Of a stretch of 15,405 bases of DNA, positions 1 to 7,360 are shown one piece after another; the stretch's first letter is position 1; every line of letters begins with the position of its first letter. The notes under the pieces were generated by a model that searched no databases, was not told where the DNA came from, and saw nothing but the letters and a program-made list of their open reading frames with translations. The DNA comes from an uncultured Eubacteriales bacterium (lineage in GTDB: Bacteria; Bacillota; Clostridia; UBA1381), in NCBI GenBank assembly GCA_900556575.1, contig USPO01000013.1, positions 1-15,405 on the forward strand. Reading direction: 5' to 3'. The position numbers and the translations under genes were made by a program.

Positions 1-143
1 TCCAGCAGCTCACTAATCATCGGCATAATCTTCTGTGAATGAGTTTTTTTGAAGTTTAAAATTCTTTCACCCAATACAATGCCGTCTTTAACAACTGCCG
101 CCGCCGCGGTATTTGATGTTGTATCTATTGCAAGAACCAACAT
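1..143 (-). CDS. tsaB: TsaB, N-terminal part (t6A tRNA modification), cut by window edge
   Basis: TsaB is the inactive ASKHA-fold partner of TsaD in the cytoplasmic complex that makes N6-threonylcarbamoyladenosine at position 37 of ANN-decoding tRNAs. Only about the first 47 codons are present. Reading from the ATG at 143, the protein begins MLVLAIDTTSNTAAAAVV, the typical first strand and phosphate-loop region of this family, followed by a KTHSQKIMPMISELL segment that also fits TsaB. An AAAGGAA sequence lies about 12 nt upstream of the ATG. The gene is 63 bp downstream of tsaE on the same strand; tsaE-tsaB (often followed by rimI and tsaD) is a standard Firmicutes order, so co-transcription is likely. 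The call rests on the short N-terminus plus context. Confidence 0.85.
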   Translation of the reverse strand, partial: MLVLAIDTTSNTAAAAVVKDGIVLGERILNFKKTHSQKIMPMISELL

Positions 144-206
144 TAAGTTCCATTCCTTTCAACCAAGATTACGAATTAAAGATTTCTGCATGCATCTGAA
201 ACTGCA

Positions 207-641
207 TCATACCCGCTCTATTTTAATCAAGCGATAGTTATCTCCCTTTTCGTAATCCTTTGTTATCGTTACATTATATCTCTTTTCCGGAAGAATTTCA
301 TCAATAAGCTGAGGCCACTCTATAACGCTTACTCCGTCTCCGTAAACATATTCCTCATAGCCTATTTCATACATTTCATCCGGATCGGCAACCCTGTACA
401 CATCGAAATGATAAAGGGTAAGTCTGCCGTAATATTCGTTTACAATTGTAAAGGTCGGGCTTGTTATATGTCCCTCTATGCCGAGCCCCTTTGCAAGTCC
501 CTGCACGAATGCGGTTTTTCCCGCACCAAGGTCACCGTACATACAAAGCACATCTCCCGAACAAAGCTCTGCCGCAATTTTTTCGGCAATTGCCTTTGTT
601 TCCTCCGCACTTTCGGAAACGTATTCTTTATCTTCTATCAT
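207..641 (-). CDS. tsaE: TsaE, P-loop ATPase of the t6A complex
   Basis: TsaE (YjeE family) is the ATPase that binds TsaB-TsaD and is needed for multi-turnover t6A synthesis in the cytoplasm. The 144-residue length is normal. Visible motifs are Walker A GDLGAGKT at residues 36-43, the family signature SPTFTIVNEY near 61-70, HFDVYR near 78-83 and VIEWP near 106-110. The start is an ATG preceded by a weak GGGTGATT-type ribosome binding site. It begins 44 bp after the fhs stop with only a short weak palindrome (around 672-684) between them, so fhs, tsaE and tsaB probably form one transcript. Confidence 0.95.
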   Translation of the reverse strand: MIEDKEYVSESAEETKAIAEKIAAELCSGDVLCMYGDLGAGKTAFVQGLAKGLGIEGHITSPTFTIVNEYYGRLTLYHFDVYRVADPDEMYEIGYEEYVYGDGVSVIEWPQLIDEILPEKRYNVTITKDYEKGDNYRLIKIERV

Positions 642-685
642 CCAATCACCCGCTTTCTTAAAAACCGGTATTTCGGAATTTCCGA

Positions 686-2359
686 TTAAAACAGTCCTGT
701 TATCGTTCCGTTTTCATCAACATCAATCTTTTCCGCTGCCGGCAGTTTTGGAAGCCCCGGCATTACCATTATGTCACCCGCTTCCGCCACAATGAAACCT
801 GCACCGTTTGAAATTCTTATTGTTTTAATATTTACGGTAAATCCCGACGGACTTCCAAGCTTTGAGGCATCATCCGAGAATGAATACTGTGTTTTTGCAA
901 CACATACCGGTTTCTTATCAAGACCGAACTTCTCCAATGACGCAATTTGCTTAAGTGCCTTCTTTGAATATGTTACACCGTCACCGCCGTAAATCTTTGT
1001 AACAATAGCATTGAGCTTATCCTTAATGCTGTCATTTACATCATAAACCGGCTTATATTCCGTAACAGGATGCTCATCGATTGCCTTGATTACCTTTTCG
1101 GCAAGGTCGAGACCGCCTTCGCCGCCCTTTGCAAATACTTCGCTTAACGAACATTCCGCACCAAGCTCATGACAAAGGTCAATAACCGTATTCAATTCTT
1201 CGTCTGTATCTGTATCAAAGCGGTTTACCGCAACAACTACCGGTACACCGAAACTCTGCATATTCTCGATATGTCTCTTAAGATTTGAAATACCAATCTT
1301 CAAAGCTTCTACGTTCGGGGTCTTTAAATCAGCCTTTGCAACACCGCCGTTATACTTCAATGCCCGTACCGTTGCAACAATAACAACGGCATCAGGATTA
1401 ATTCCCGCAAAACGGCACTTAATATCAATAAACTTTTCCGCACCGAGGTCAGCACCAAAACCTGCCTCCGTTATAGCATAGTCGCCCATCTTCATAGCAA
1501 GCTTTGTTGCCTGAACACTGTTACAGCCATGTGCTATATTTGCAAAAGGGCCACCGTGGATAAGTGCCGGGGTATGTTCGAGAGTCTGAACAAGGTTCGG
1601 CTTGATTGCATCCTTCATAAGAGCCGTCATTGCACCTTCCGCATGAAGCTGCTTTGCATAAACCGGCTCACCGCTTCTGTTGTACGCTACTATTATTTCT
1701 CCGAAACGCTTCTTTAAATCCGCAATATCGTTCGCAAGACAAAGAATTGCCATTACCTCCGAGGCAACCGTTATCATAAATCCATCCTGACGCGGAACAC
1801 CGTTAATCTTTCCGCCGAGACCTACAAGAACTTCTCTCAATGCACGGTCATTCATATCAAGCACACGCTTCCATACAATGTTTGTAACATCAATATCAAG
1901 AGCATTTCCCTGCTTGATATGGTTATCTATAAGAGCCGACAAAAGATTGTTTGCGGCCGTTATTGCGTGCATATCACCCGTAAAATGAAGGTTAATATCC
2001 TCCATCGGTACTACCTGGCTGTAACCGCCGCCTGCGGCACCGCCCTTAATTCCCATAACCGGTCCGAGCGAAGGCTCACGAAGTGCAAGTACACATTTCT
2101 TTCCCATTCTTGAAAGTGCATCTCCGAGACCGATTGTTGTTGTAGTCTTTCCCTCTCCTGCCGGAGTCGGATTAATTGCCGTGACAAGGATAAGCTTGCC
2201 ATCCTTTGCATCTTTAAATCTTTGCTGAACTTCAGTTCCAAGTTTTGCCTTATACTTACCGTAATATTCAAGTTCATCCGGTTCTATTCCTAAATTGGCG
2301 GCAACATCTCTAATATGATTCATTTCCGCATTCTGTGCTATTTCAATATCTGATAACAT
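686..2359 (-). CDS. fhs: Formate-tetrahydrofolate ligase
   Basis: Fhs makes 10-formyl-tetrahydrofolate from formate, ATP and tetrahydrofolate in the cytoplasm, feeding purine and formyl-Met-tRNA synthesis or, in acetogens, the methyl branch of the Wood-Ljungdahl pathway. The 557-residue length is typical. The P-loop-like motif TPAGEGKTTTTIGL lies at about residues 65-78, followed by the conserved LREPSLGPVMGIKGGAAGGG segment and INLHFTGD. The ATG at 2359 has a strong GGAGGA site about 7 nt upstream. A terminator ends the preceding transcript about 45 bp upstream of this start, so fhs probably has its own promoter; a TTGTAA-17-TATAAA candidate in the gap is weak because it would give a very short leader. 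fhs alone does not prove acetogenesis. Confidence 0.98.
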   Translation of the reverse strand: MLSDIEIAQNAEMNHIRDVAANLGIEPDELEYYGKYKAKLGTEVQQRFKDAKDGKLILVTAINPTPAGEGKTTTTIGLGDALSRMGKKCVLALREPSLGPVMGIKGGAAGGGYSQVVPMEDINLHFTGDMHAITAANNLLSALIDNHIKQGNALDIDVTNIVWKRVLDMNDRALREVLVGLGGKINGVPRQDGFMITVASEVMAILCLANDIADLKKRFGEIIVAYNRSGEPVYAKQLHAEGAMTALMKDAIKPNLVQTLEHTPALIHGGPFANIAHGCNSVQATKLAMKMGDYAITEAGFGADLGAEKFIDIKCRFAGINPDAVVIVATVRALKYNGGVAKADLKTPNVEALKIGISNLKRHIENMQSFGVPVVVAVNRFDTDTDEELNTVIDLCHELGAECSLSEVFAKGGEGGLDLAEKVIKAIDEHPVTEYKPVYDVNDSIKDKLNAIVTKIYGGDGVTYSKKALKQIASLEKFGLDKKPVCVAKTQYSFSDDASKLGSPSGFTVNIKTIRISNGAGFIVAEAGDIMVMPGLPKLPAAEKIDVDENGTITGLF

Positions 2360-2403
2360 TGATTTTTCCTCCGATTTTTATACTAAAAGTTTTTTACTAT
2401 TAC

Positions 2404-2445
2404 AAAATGCAAAAGAGCCGGAATAAATTCCTATTCTTCCAGCTC
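2404..2445 (-). terminator. Intrinsic terminator after the rsmD-coaD-coiled-coil operon
   Basis: On the minus strand GAGCTGGAA pairs with TTCCGGCTC (2415-2445; 9 bp with one G-U pair), followed by TTTTGCATTTTG. It begins 15 nt after the stop codon of the coiled-coil gene, as expected for an operon end. Confidence 0.75.
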
Positions 2446-2460
2446 CCTATAATATTCTAT

Positions 2461-2919
2461 TTATGAGTTCTGGAACGATGACTTATCGTCCTTAACCTTT
2501 TGAAGAATAAGATTTATATCCTCCTCAAGCTTTTCCAAAGCTGAAAGAACATATGAGTCAGCCTCCTGCTCTCTGTCCATAGCCTCCTGCTTAACCTGCT
2601 CCATCATTTCATTAGCCTGTTCTTCGGCACAGCGATAGATTTCATGTTCATTTATAAGCTGCATTTGAGTTTCGGCGGCATTCTTCTGAATTGTTTCTGC
2701 TCTTGCCTCTGCCTCATCCAAAATTCTTTGTCTTTCTGATTTAACCCATTTTGCTTCCTTTAATTCTTCAGGGTAAACAAGTCTCATTTCCTGAATATAG
2801 TCCAAAAGCTCATCCTTGTCAAGCATAATCTTACCTGTCAACGGTACGGATGAAGCTTTGTCAATAGTATCTTCCATCATGTTCAATATTTCCATGATAT
2901 CCATATCCTGCTGTTCCAT
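2461..2919 (-). CDS. Conserved-looking coiled-coil protein next to coaD
   Basis: This is a 152-residue soluble protein with no signal peptide or membrane segment. Residues 1-60 (acidic, Met-rich start, then a VPLTGKIMLDKDELLDYI stretch) look like a small folded or protein-binding domain. Residues 60-140 are strongly heptad-like, rich in Glu, Lys, Ala and Gln, and predict a long coiled coil. By impression it resembles short DivIVA-like or ATPase-subunit-like proteins often annotated beside coaD in Clostridia; no specific function can be assigned. A good AAAGGA site lies 9 nt before the ATG. It is 30 bp downstream of coaD, is last in the rsmD-coaD operon, and is followed by a terminator. A scaffold or membrane-curvature role like DivIVA is inference only. 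Confidence 0.85.
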   Translation of the reverse strand: MEQQDMDIMEILNMMEDTIDKASSVPLTGKIMLDKDELLDYIQEMRLVYPEELKEAKWVKSERQRILDEAEARAETIQKNAAETQMQLINEHEIYRCAEEQANEMMEQVKQEAMDREQEADSYVLSALEKLEEDINLILQKVKDDKSSFQNS

Positions 2920-2949
2920 TATATCATTTCCTTTCCATACACAATTTTC

Positions 2950-3429
2950 TTAATCAATCTTTTCTTTGATTTTGCTGATAATTGCTTCGGGTACCAGTCC
3001 CATAAGATCTCCCTTAAAGCCGGCAAGCTCTTTAACCATGCTTGAGCTTATGTAGGAATACTTTGTATCCGTCATAAGAAATACCGTTTCATATTCCGGA
3101 TTTAATGCTTTATTTAACAACGCCATCTGAAATTCATACTCAAAATCCGCTACGGTACGCAAGCCCTTAACTATTACTTCTGCTCCCTTTGCTTTTGCAA
3201 AGTCAACCAAAAGTCCTGTAAAGCTGTCTACCTCTACATTAGGCATATCATCCGTAACCCCTTGTATCATTTCAATACGCTCATCCACCGTAAACATCGG
3301 TGATTTTTTGCTCGGATTATTAAGTACGCCGACAATAATTTTGTCATAAATATGACTTGCCCTGCGTATAATATCAAGATGACCGTTAGTTACCGGGTCA
3401 AAGCTTCCCGGGTAAACTGCTATTCTCAT
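2950..3429 (-). CDS. coaD: Phosphopantetheine adenylyltransferase
   Basis: CoaD transfers AMP from ATP to 4'-phosphopantetheine, the penultimate step of coenzyme A synthesis, in the cytoplasm. The 159-residue length is standard for the bacterial hexameric enzyme. The nucleotidyltransferase motif TNGH (T/HxGH type) is at residues 14-17 after the conserved YPGSFDPVT start, and the ATP-binding YISSSMVKE segment begins at residue 126. KGLRTVADFEYEFQMALLN at about 88-106 is the usual substrate-binding region. The ATG at 3429 follows AGAGGATGGAAG. It starts 24 bp after rsmD; the rsmD-coaD pairing is common in Firmicutes and supports both calls. Confidence 0.98.
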   Translation of the reverse strand: MRIAVYPGSFDPVTNGHLDIIRRASHIYDKIIVGVLNNPSKKSPMFTVDERIEMIQGVTDDMPNVEVDSFTGLLVDFAKAKGAEVIVKGLRTVADFEYEFQMALLNKALNPEYETVFLMTDTKYSYISSSMVKELAGFKGDLMGLVPEAIISKIKEKID

Positions 3430-3453
3430 TCGCTTCCATCCTCTTAATGTAGA

Positions 3454-4011
3454 TTATTTATCACTCTTTTTATATATGGTGATATAGGTGCGTCCGTATT
3501 TGCGCCGGCGGTATATTTCTAATCCTTTACATTCGTCATGAAAATCTGTATCATCACTTTCAAGCATAATAATGCCCTCATCGCTCAATACATCATTTTC
3601 GGCGATTGCCTCAATCACCGGCTCTATCAATCCCTTGTTATAAGGCGGATCGAGAAATATTATATCAAATTGCTTTTTACCCTTACCGCAATTACGGCTG
3701 ACATAATCAAAGCAGGAGATATTCAATATTTCGCATCGGTCGTCAAATTTAAGAGATAAGGCGTTCTTCTTTATTATTTCTATACTTCTTGAATCAATAT
3801 CAGTACAGACTGCACTTTCGGCACCTCTTGAAAGTGCCTCGAAACTTAATGCGCCGCTTCCGCAAAACATATCAAGTACTCTTGCATCAGGCACATAGCT
3901 CTGTATTATATTAAATATGGATTCCTTGACTCTATCTGTGGTAGGTCTTACTTCCATACCTTCAAATTCAAGAAGCTTATGTCCTCTCCTTGACCCTGAA
4001 ATAATTCTCAT
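3454..4011 (-). CDS. rsmD: 16S rRNA (guanine966-N2)-methyltransferase RsmD
   Basis: RsmD methylates G966 of 16S rRNA during 30S assembly, using S-adenosylmethionine. The protein has 185 residues. It begins MRIISGSRRGHKL, the RsmD signature, then VRPTTDRVKESIFN near 21-34, the SAM-binding motif LDMFCGSGALSFEAL near 46-60 and the catalytic DPPY at 121-124. I chose the ATG at 4011 over the in-frame TTG at 4014 because of codon preference and an 8-nt spacing from AGAGGAG. It is the first gene of an operon with coaD and the coiled-coil gene, with a good promoter about 100 bp upstream and a possible hairpin in the leader. Confidence 0.96.
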   Translation of the reverse strand: MRIISGSRRGHKLLEFEGMEVRPTTDRVKESIFNIIQSYVPDARVLDMFCGSGALSFEALSRGAESAVCTDIDSRSIEIIKKNALSLKFDDRCEILNISCFDYVSRNCGKGKKQFDIIFLDPPYNKGLIEPVIEAIAENDVLSDEGIIMLESDDTDFHDECKGLEIYRRRKYGRTYITIYKKSDK

Positions 4012-4112
4012 CAAACGCTCTCCTCTTTTTGGCAGTTTATTTTTATAGTAAAAAACAAACTCCCTTTACTTGATTTTGCTGCAGCCCAAAATAACAGACT
4101 GCCACATATATT
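4012..4112 (-). promoter_or_regulatory. Leader of the rsmD operon with a bulged inverted repeat
   Basis: The predicted transcript begins near 4105 and runs about 95 nt to the rsmD start. Its first part (4088-4104) and the bases just before the Shine-Dalgarno (4030-4043) are complementary: TGGCAGT...TTATTTT pairs with AAAATAA-ACTGCCA, 14 bp interrupted by a 3-nt bulge. The enclosed loop contains the palindrome GCTGCAGC (4078-4085). The right arm ends a few bases before AGAGGAG, so folding could affect ribosome access. No known riboswitch class is recognised. Confidence 0.4.
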
Positions 4113-4141
4113 ATTTTACCGTAAAATCTATAAAAGGTCAA
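4113..4141 (-). promoter_or_regulatory. Sigma-A-type promoter of the rsmD operon
   Basis: On the minus strand TTGACC (4136-4141) is separated by exactly 17 bp from TAAAAT (4113-4118), close to the vegetative consensus. The AT-rich stretch 4142-4255 behind it shows no gene; its only notable item is a 10-bp perfect palindrome, CCTAATTAGG, at 4224-4233. Confidence 0.7.
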
Positions 4142-4243
4142 TAATGTTTTTGTTTTTTCTCATAAATAGTATAAAATATCAACACTCTTGTAATATTTTT
4201 GTAACATATGACTGATTAATGCACCTAATTAGGGAATAACACT

Positions 4244-4295
4244 GCTGATAAAATTACAATTTAGCGGAAACTTCAAAAGTTTTCCGCTAAATTGT
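4244..4295 (-). terminator. Intrinsic terminator after the PL11 lyase gene
   Basis: A perfect 15-bp stem, ACAATTTAGCGGAAA (4256-4270) with TTTCCGCTAAATTGT (4281-4295), can extend a few more pairs toward the loop. On the minus strand it is followed by AATTTTATC. It lies about 50 bp past the lyase stop codon. The U tract is modest, so efficiency is uncertain. Confidence 0.7.
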
Positions 4296-4347
4296 ACATA
4301 TTCAATCAATAATTTTTATATATTATTGGCATCAATCGATTTATCAA

Positions 4348-7158
4348 TTAATCAATATCCTCTGTAAAATCCGGCATCGGCTCATCGTTTACATACTCAT
4401 TTGAAGGCACTGGCGGCATACCCTTCATATCCGGTCCTATATAAAAGCTTGTCTGCGTGCACTGATTATATGCCGTATTCTGGAATGCAACCGAGCAGCG
4501 ATATAAGCTGTCATGCATAAGAGTGTAGAATTTATGATTTGTAAGTTCTGTCGATACATAAATTCTAAGTTCTGTATCATCCGCACTTCTCCATACCGCT
4601 TCTTCTCTCCAGTCACCCAAAATGTCTGCCTGAATGCAAGGATGTCCTTTCTTCCAGTTGTTTGAAAGTGTTCCTGCCGCATCGAGAATTGTTACAAGCT
4701 TGTTGTTTTCATAATCCCACTTGTAAATCTTCGGATAACCAGAACCCAAATCATCATCAAATTCATGGTCAAGAAGTTCTCTCAAAAGGTCACCGTCCCA
4801 CCAAATAGCGAAATCGATGCTTTTCGGACCTTCCTTGTTTATAAGCTTTCCGTCCATTGTATAGATACCGTCATCCATTGCCCAGCACTGATTTCCCGGA
4901 TACCTTGGGTCAACCTTTGCACATAAGCCTCTCGTCGTATCTCGTCCTGTCCATCTTCCCCACTTAATTTCACCTGTTGCCGGATCACGTGACTCAAAGC
5001 CATATTTTGCAAATGATTCCTCATGTATCTGGAAGAAATCAAGGTTTGGTGTTTCCGGTGTAAAGTTTCCGAGATTTAATGTATCTCCGTGGCATAATCT
5101 TGTTGAATACATTCCCGTACCGTCATCATCGACCGCCATTGCCCCGTATACAATTTCGTCCTTACCGTCACCGTCAACATCTCCCACACCAAGATTATGG
5201 TTGCCTTGATATGTATATTCAATATTTTGATCCTTATCGGCACGGAACTTCCATCTCTTAACAAGTTTCTTGTCTATTACATCATATGCAACAAGGTTTG
5301 TCGGTCTGCCGTGGTCATAATATCCTCTGCACATTACAACACTCGGATTTACTCCGTCAAGGTATGCAACGCAGGCTAAAAATCTGTCTACTCTGTTACC
5401 CCACGAATCGCCCCAGTCCGCAACGTTGCCTCTCGGCGGGTCATACGGAACGGTATCTAATTCCGCACCGGTTTCACCGTCAAACAATGTAAGAAATTCG
5501 GGTCCTTCAAGAATAAAGCCGTCATCATTTACATAATCGGCATTTGCATCACCTATGACCTTGCCCGTACCGTCAACAGTACCGTCCGCTGTTTTCACAA
5601 CGAGTTCTGCCTTGCCGTCACTGTCAAAATCATATACCATCATCTGTGTGTAATGCTGACCTGAACGTATATTTCTTCCGAGGTCAATTCTCCAAAGCTT
5701 CTCTCCTGTTATCTTATATGCATCAAGAAGAACATTTCCTGTAAATCCCTTCTTTGAATTATCCTTCGGATTACAATCCCAGCGAAGTATGATTTCATAT
5801 TCGCCGTCACCGTCAACATCACCTACGGCAGCATCATTTGCTGTATAAGAATAGGTCTTTCCGTCCCTTAAGGTCACCGGAGCCGGCTTATCGAGAGGAA
5901 TTGAGATATACGGTGCGTCAACAACCTTTACTTCCTGACCGTGCTTTTCAGCCTTTCCATCTTTAACAGTCCTTATTCTGTATATATCTTTTGCCGTACC
6001 TTCCTTGTCAAGATAGTTTGTCGAATCTGTAACATATGCAATCTTTTCACCGTTTCTGTCAAGCACGAAATTGATTCCCTGCTCGTATTCCCATGCATTA
6101 AGTCTCCAGCTTAAGAAAACTCCGTCCTTTGTTTTCATTGCGACTCCGCCTCTGCCGAGAGTCTCCATCTTTCTCCTAAACGGTTTTGCCTCCATGTCGA
6201 TAGTTGTTTCTATTCTGTTGGATACTCCTCCCGGAGTAACTGCCTCAACCGCATATACAAACGGCACATTCGTAACTACATGGTCATGGATATATTCTGT
6301 TTTCTTTGTTTTTGCAATAAGCTTGTATAAACCGTACGGTGCTTTCTGATACACATTATACCAAGCTGCATTTTCCGTACCGTTCCATGTAAGTGCAACC
6401 GTATTCGGTGTTTCCTTCGCATCAAGATCCGAAACTTCACCTGTTACTCCCGTTCCGTCCTCTATTACAACTTCAACCGTTGTTCTCTTTCTTGCTGTAA
6501 AGTGGTGTGAATACAAGCAATATACCGAATAGGAATACTTTTCGGCAAGGTCAACATCCTTATCCGTATATTCCTCCGTAACCACCATATCATGACGGTC
6601 AAATTCACCGTTCTGCTTGTTAAATCTCTTTACATAGTAAGCATAGACACTCTCAACGGGTTTCCATGTAAGCTTGACCTGCTGCTCGTCCTTTTCCGCC
6701 GTAATTTCTGCCGTTACCTCCGGAGCCGGCAAATCCTGCACCATTGCAATATTAATGCTGTTTACCGCTGTATGACGGCTCTTTGCAAAATCAAACTCCA
6801 TAATACCGTCCGTTACATTGACATACATATATTTTTCAATAACGCAGCCGTCATAAACCCACGCACTGCCTTCAACACCGTTTACGGTATATTTAACGGT
6901 ATTATCGCCTTCGTCAACATAGTCGCCGGTTGATACACGGACTATGTATTCGCCGTTTTCAAGCTTTACAAAGAACTTGTTATCCGGCAGTAAGAGGAAG
7001 TCACGATTAAGCTCCTTCTCTCCAACTTCACGTTCAACCGCCTCCGCTGTTTTTAATAATCCGTATTCGGCATCATTTTTAAATAATGTTTCGCCCGTAA
7101 CCTTTACATAGCCCTCTGTAACAGGTTTTTTTCCAAAGTCAAAGCTAACCTCTCTCAT
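4348..7158 (-). CDS. PL11 rhamnogalacturonan lyase with N-terminal binding and FN3-like domains
   Basis: Family PL11 enzymes cleave the rhamnose-galacturonate backbone of rhamnogalacturonan I by beta-elimination. From the ATG at 7158 the protein has 936 residues. Residues 1-140 form a beta-rich domain with a FDFG...GYVKV start, resembling the galactose-binding-like modules found on rhamnogalacturonan enzymes. About 144-233 and 241-320 look like two fibronectin type III domains (LTWKPVESVYAYYVKR, ALTWNGTENAAWYNVYQ). From about 325 to the end is a PL11 catalytic beta-propeller, starting RKMETLGRGGVAMKTKDGVFLSWR, with repeated calcium-loop motifs DVDGDGEYE, DFDSDGKAE and DVDGDGKDE. No signal peptide or transmembrane segment is visible. 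The start is ambiguous: an in-frame TTG at 7164 sits 6 nt from AAGGAG, the ATG 12 nt. It is a single-gene unit with terminators on both sides. Exo- or endo-mode cannot be told. Confidence 0.93.
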   Translation of the reverse strand: MREVSFDFGKKPVTEGYVKVTGETLFKNDAEYGLLKTAEAVEREVGEKELNRDFLLLPDNKFFVKLENGEYIVRVSTGDYVDEGDNTVKYTVNGVEGSAWVYDGCVIEKYMYVNVTDGIMEFDFAKSRHTAVNSINIAMVQDLPAPEVTAEITAEKDEQQVKLTWKPVESVYAYYVKRFNKQNGEFDRHDMVVTEEYTDKDVDLAEKYSYSVYCLYSHHFTARKRTTVEVVIEDGTGVTGEVSDLDAKETPNTVALTWNGTENAAWYNVYQKAPYGLYKLIAKTKKTEYIHDHVVTNVPFVYAVEAVTPGGVSNRIETTIDMEAKPFRRKMETLGRGGVAMKTKDGVFLSWRLNAWEYEQGINFVLDRNGEKIAYVTDSTNYLDKEGTAKDIYRIRTVKDGKAEKHGQEVKVVDAPYISIPLDKPAPVTLRDGKTYSYTANDAAVGDVDGDGEYEIILRWDCNPKDNSKKGFTGNVLLDAYKITGEKLWRIDLGRNIRSGQHYTQMMVYDFDSDGKAELVVKTADGTVDGTGKVIGDANADYVNDDGFILEGPEFLTLFDGETGAELDTVPYDPPRGNVADWGDSWGNRVDRFLACVAYLDGVNPSVVMCRGYYDHGRPTNLVAYDVIDKKLVKRWKFRADKDQNIEYTYQGNHNLGVGDVDGDGKDEIVYGAMAVDDDGTGMYSTRLCHGDTLNLGNFTPETPNLDFFQIHEESFAKYGFESRDPATGEIKWGRWTGRDTTRGLCAKVDPRYPGNQCWAMDDGIYTMDGKLINKEGPKSIDFAIWWDGDLLRELLDHEFDDDLGSGYPKIYKWDYENNKLVTILDAAGTLSNNWKKGHPCIQADILGDWREEAVWRSADDTELRIYVSTELTNHKFYTLMHDSLYRCSVAFQNTAYNQCTQTSFYIGPDMKGMPPVPSNEYVNDEPMPDFTEDID

Positions 7159-7187
7159 AAACAAACAACTCTCCTTCCGAGAAAAAA

Positions 7188-7218
7188 CATATAGTCATAG
7201 TTATATGATTATATTATA
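7188..7218 (-). promoter_or_regulatory. Likely promoter region of the lyase gene with an adjacent dyad
   Basis: A perfect TATAAT -10 box lies at 7213-7218 on the minus strand. The base stretch 17 bp upstream (TTTTAT, 7236-7241) is a poor -35 and overlaps the U tract of the upstream gene's terminator. Just downstream is the dyad CATATA-8-TATATG (7188-7207), which could be an operator. A weak -35 would fit an activator-dependent sugar-utilisation gene, but this is inference. Confidence 0.4.
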
Positions 7219-7229
7219 CTACACTTTTC

Positions 7230-7282
7230 CGAAAAATAAAAGGGGGAAAGATAAAAAAATTCAAGTTTTTTTATCTTTCCCC
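7230..7282 (-). terminator. Intrinsic terminator after the Na/Pi cotransporter gene
   Basis: A perfect 17-bp stem, GGGGAAAGATAAAAAAA (7243-7259) with TTTTTTTATCTTTCCCC (7266-7282), loop of 6, is followed on the minus strand by CTTTTATTTTTC. It stands about 80 bp past the transporter stop codon; the bases between hold no gene. Confidence 0.85.
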
Positions 7283-7360
7283 ATCATTATGCGTGCAAAA
7301 GGTCTGTCTCAAGTATTTTTTATTACAAAAGTTTAAAGGTTCATTTTCATAATTCCCGTT

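Noticed and set aside
672..684. Short palindrome after fhs considered as a terminator
   Set aside because: The stem is only about 5 bp with almost no loop, too weak for an intrinsic terminator; readthrough into tsaE is more likely.
2011..2277. 88-codon minus-strand frame inside fhs
   Set aside because: It overlaps the strongly conserved P-loop region of fhs in another frame.
6592..6933. 113-codon plus-strand frame inside the PL11 gene
   Set aside because: It is antisense to a clear domain-bearing coding region and has no supporting signals.
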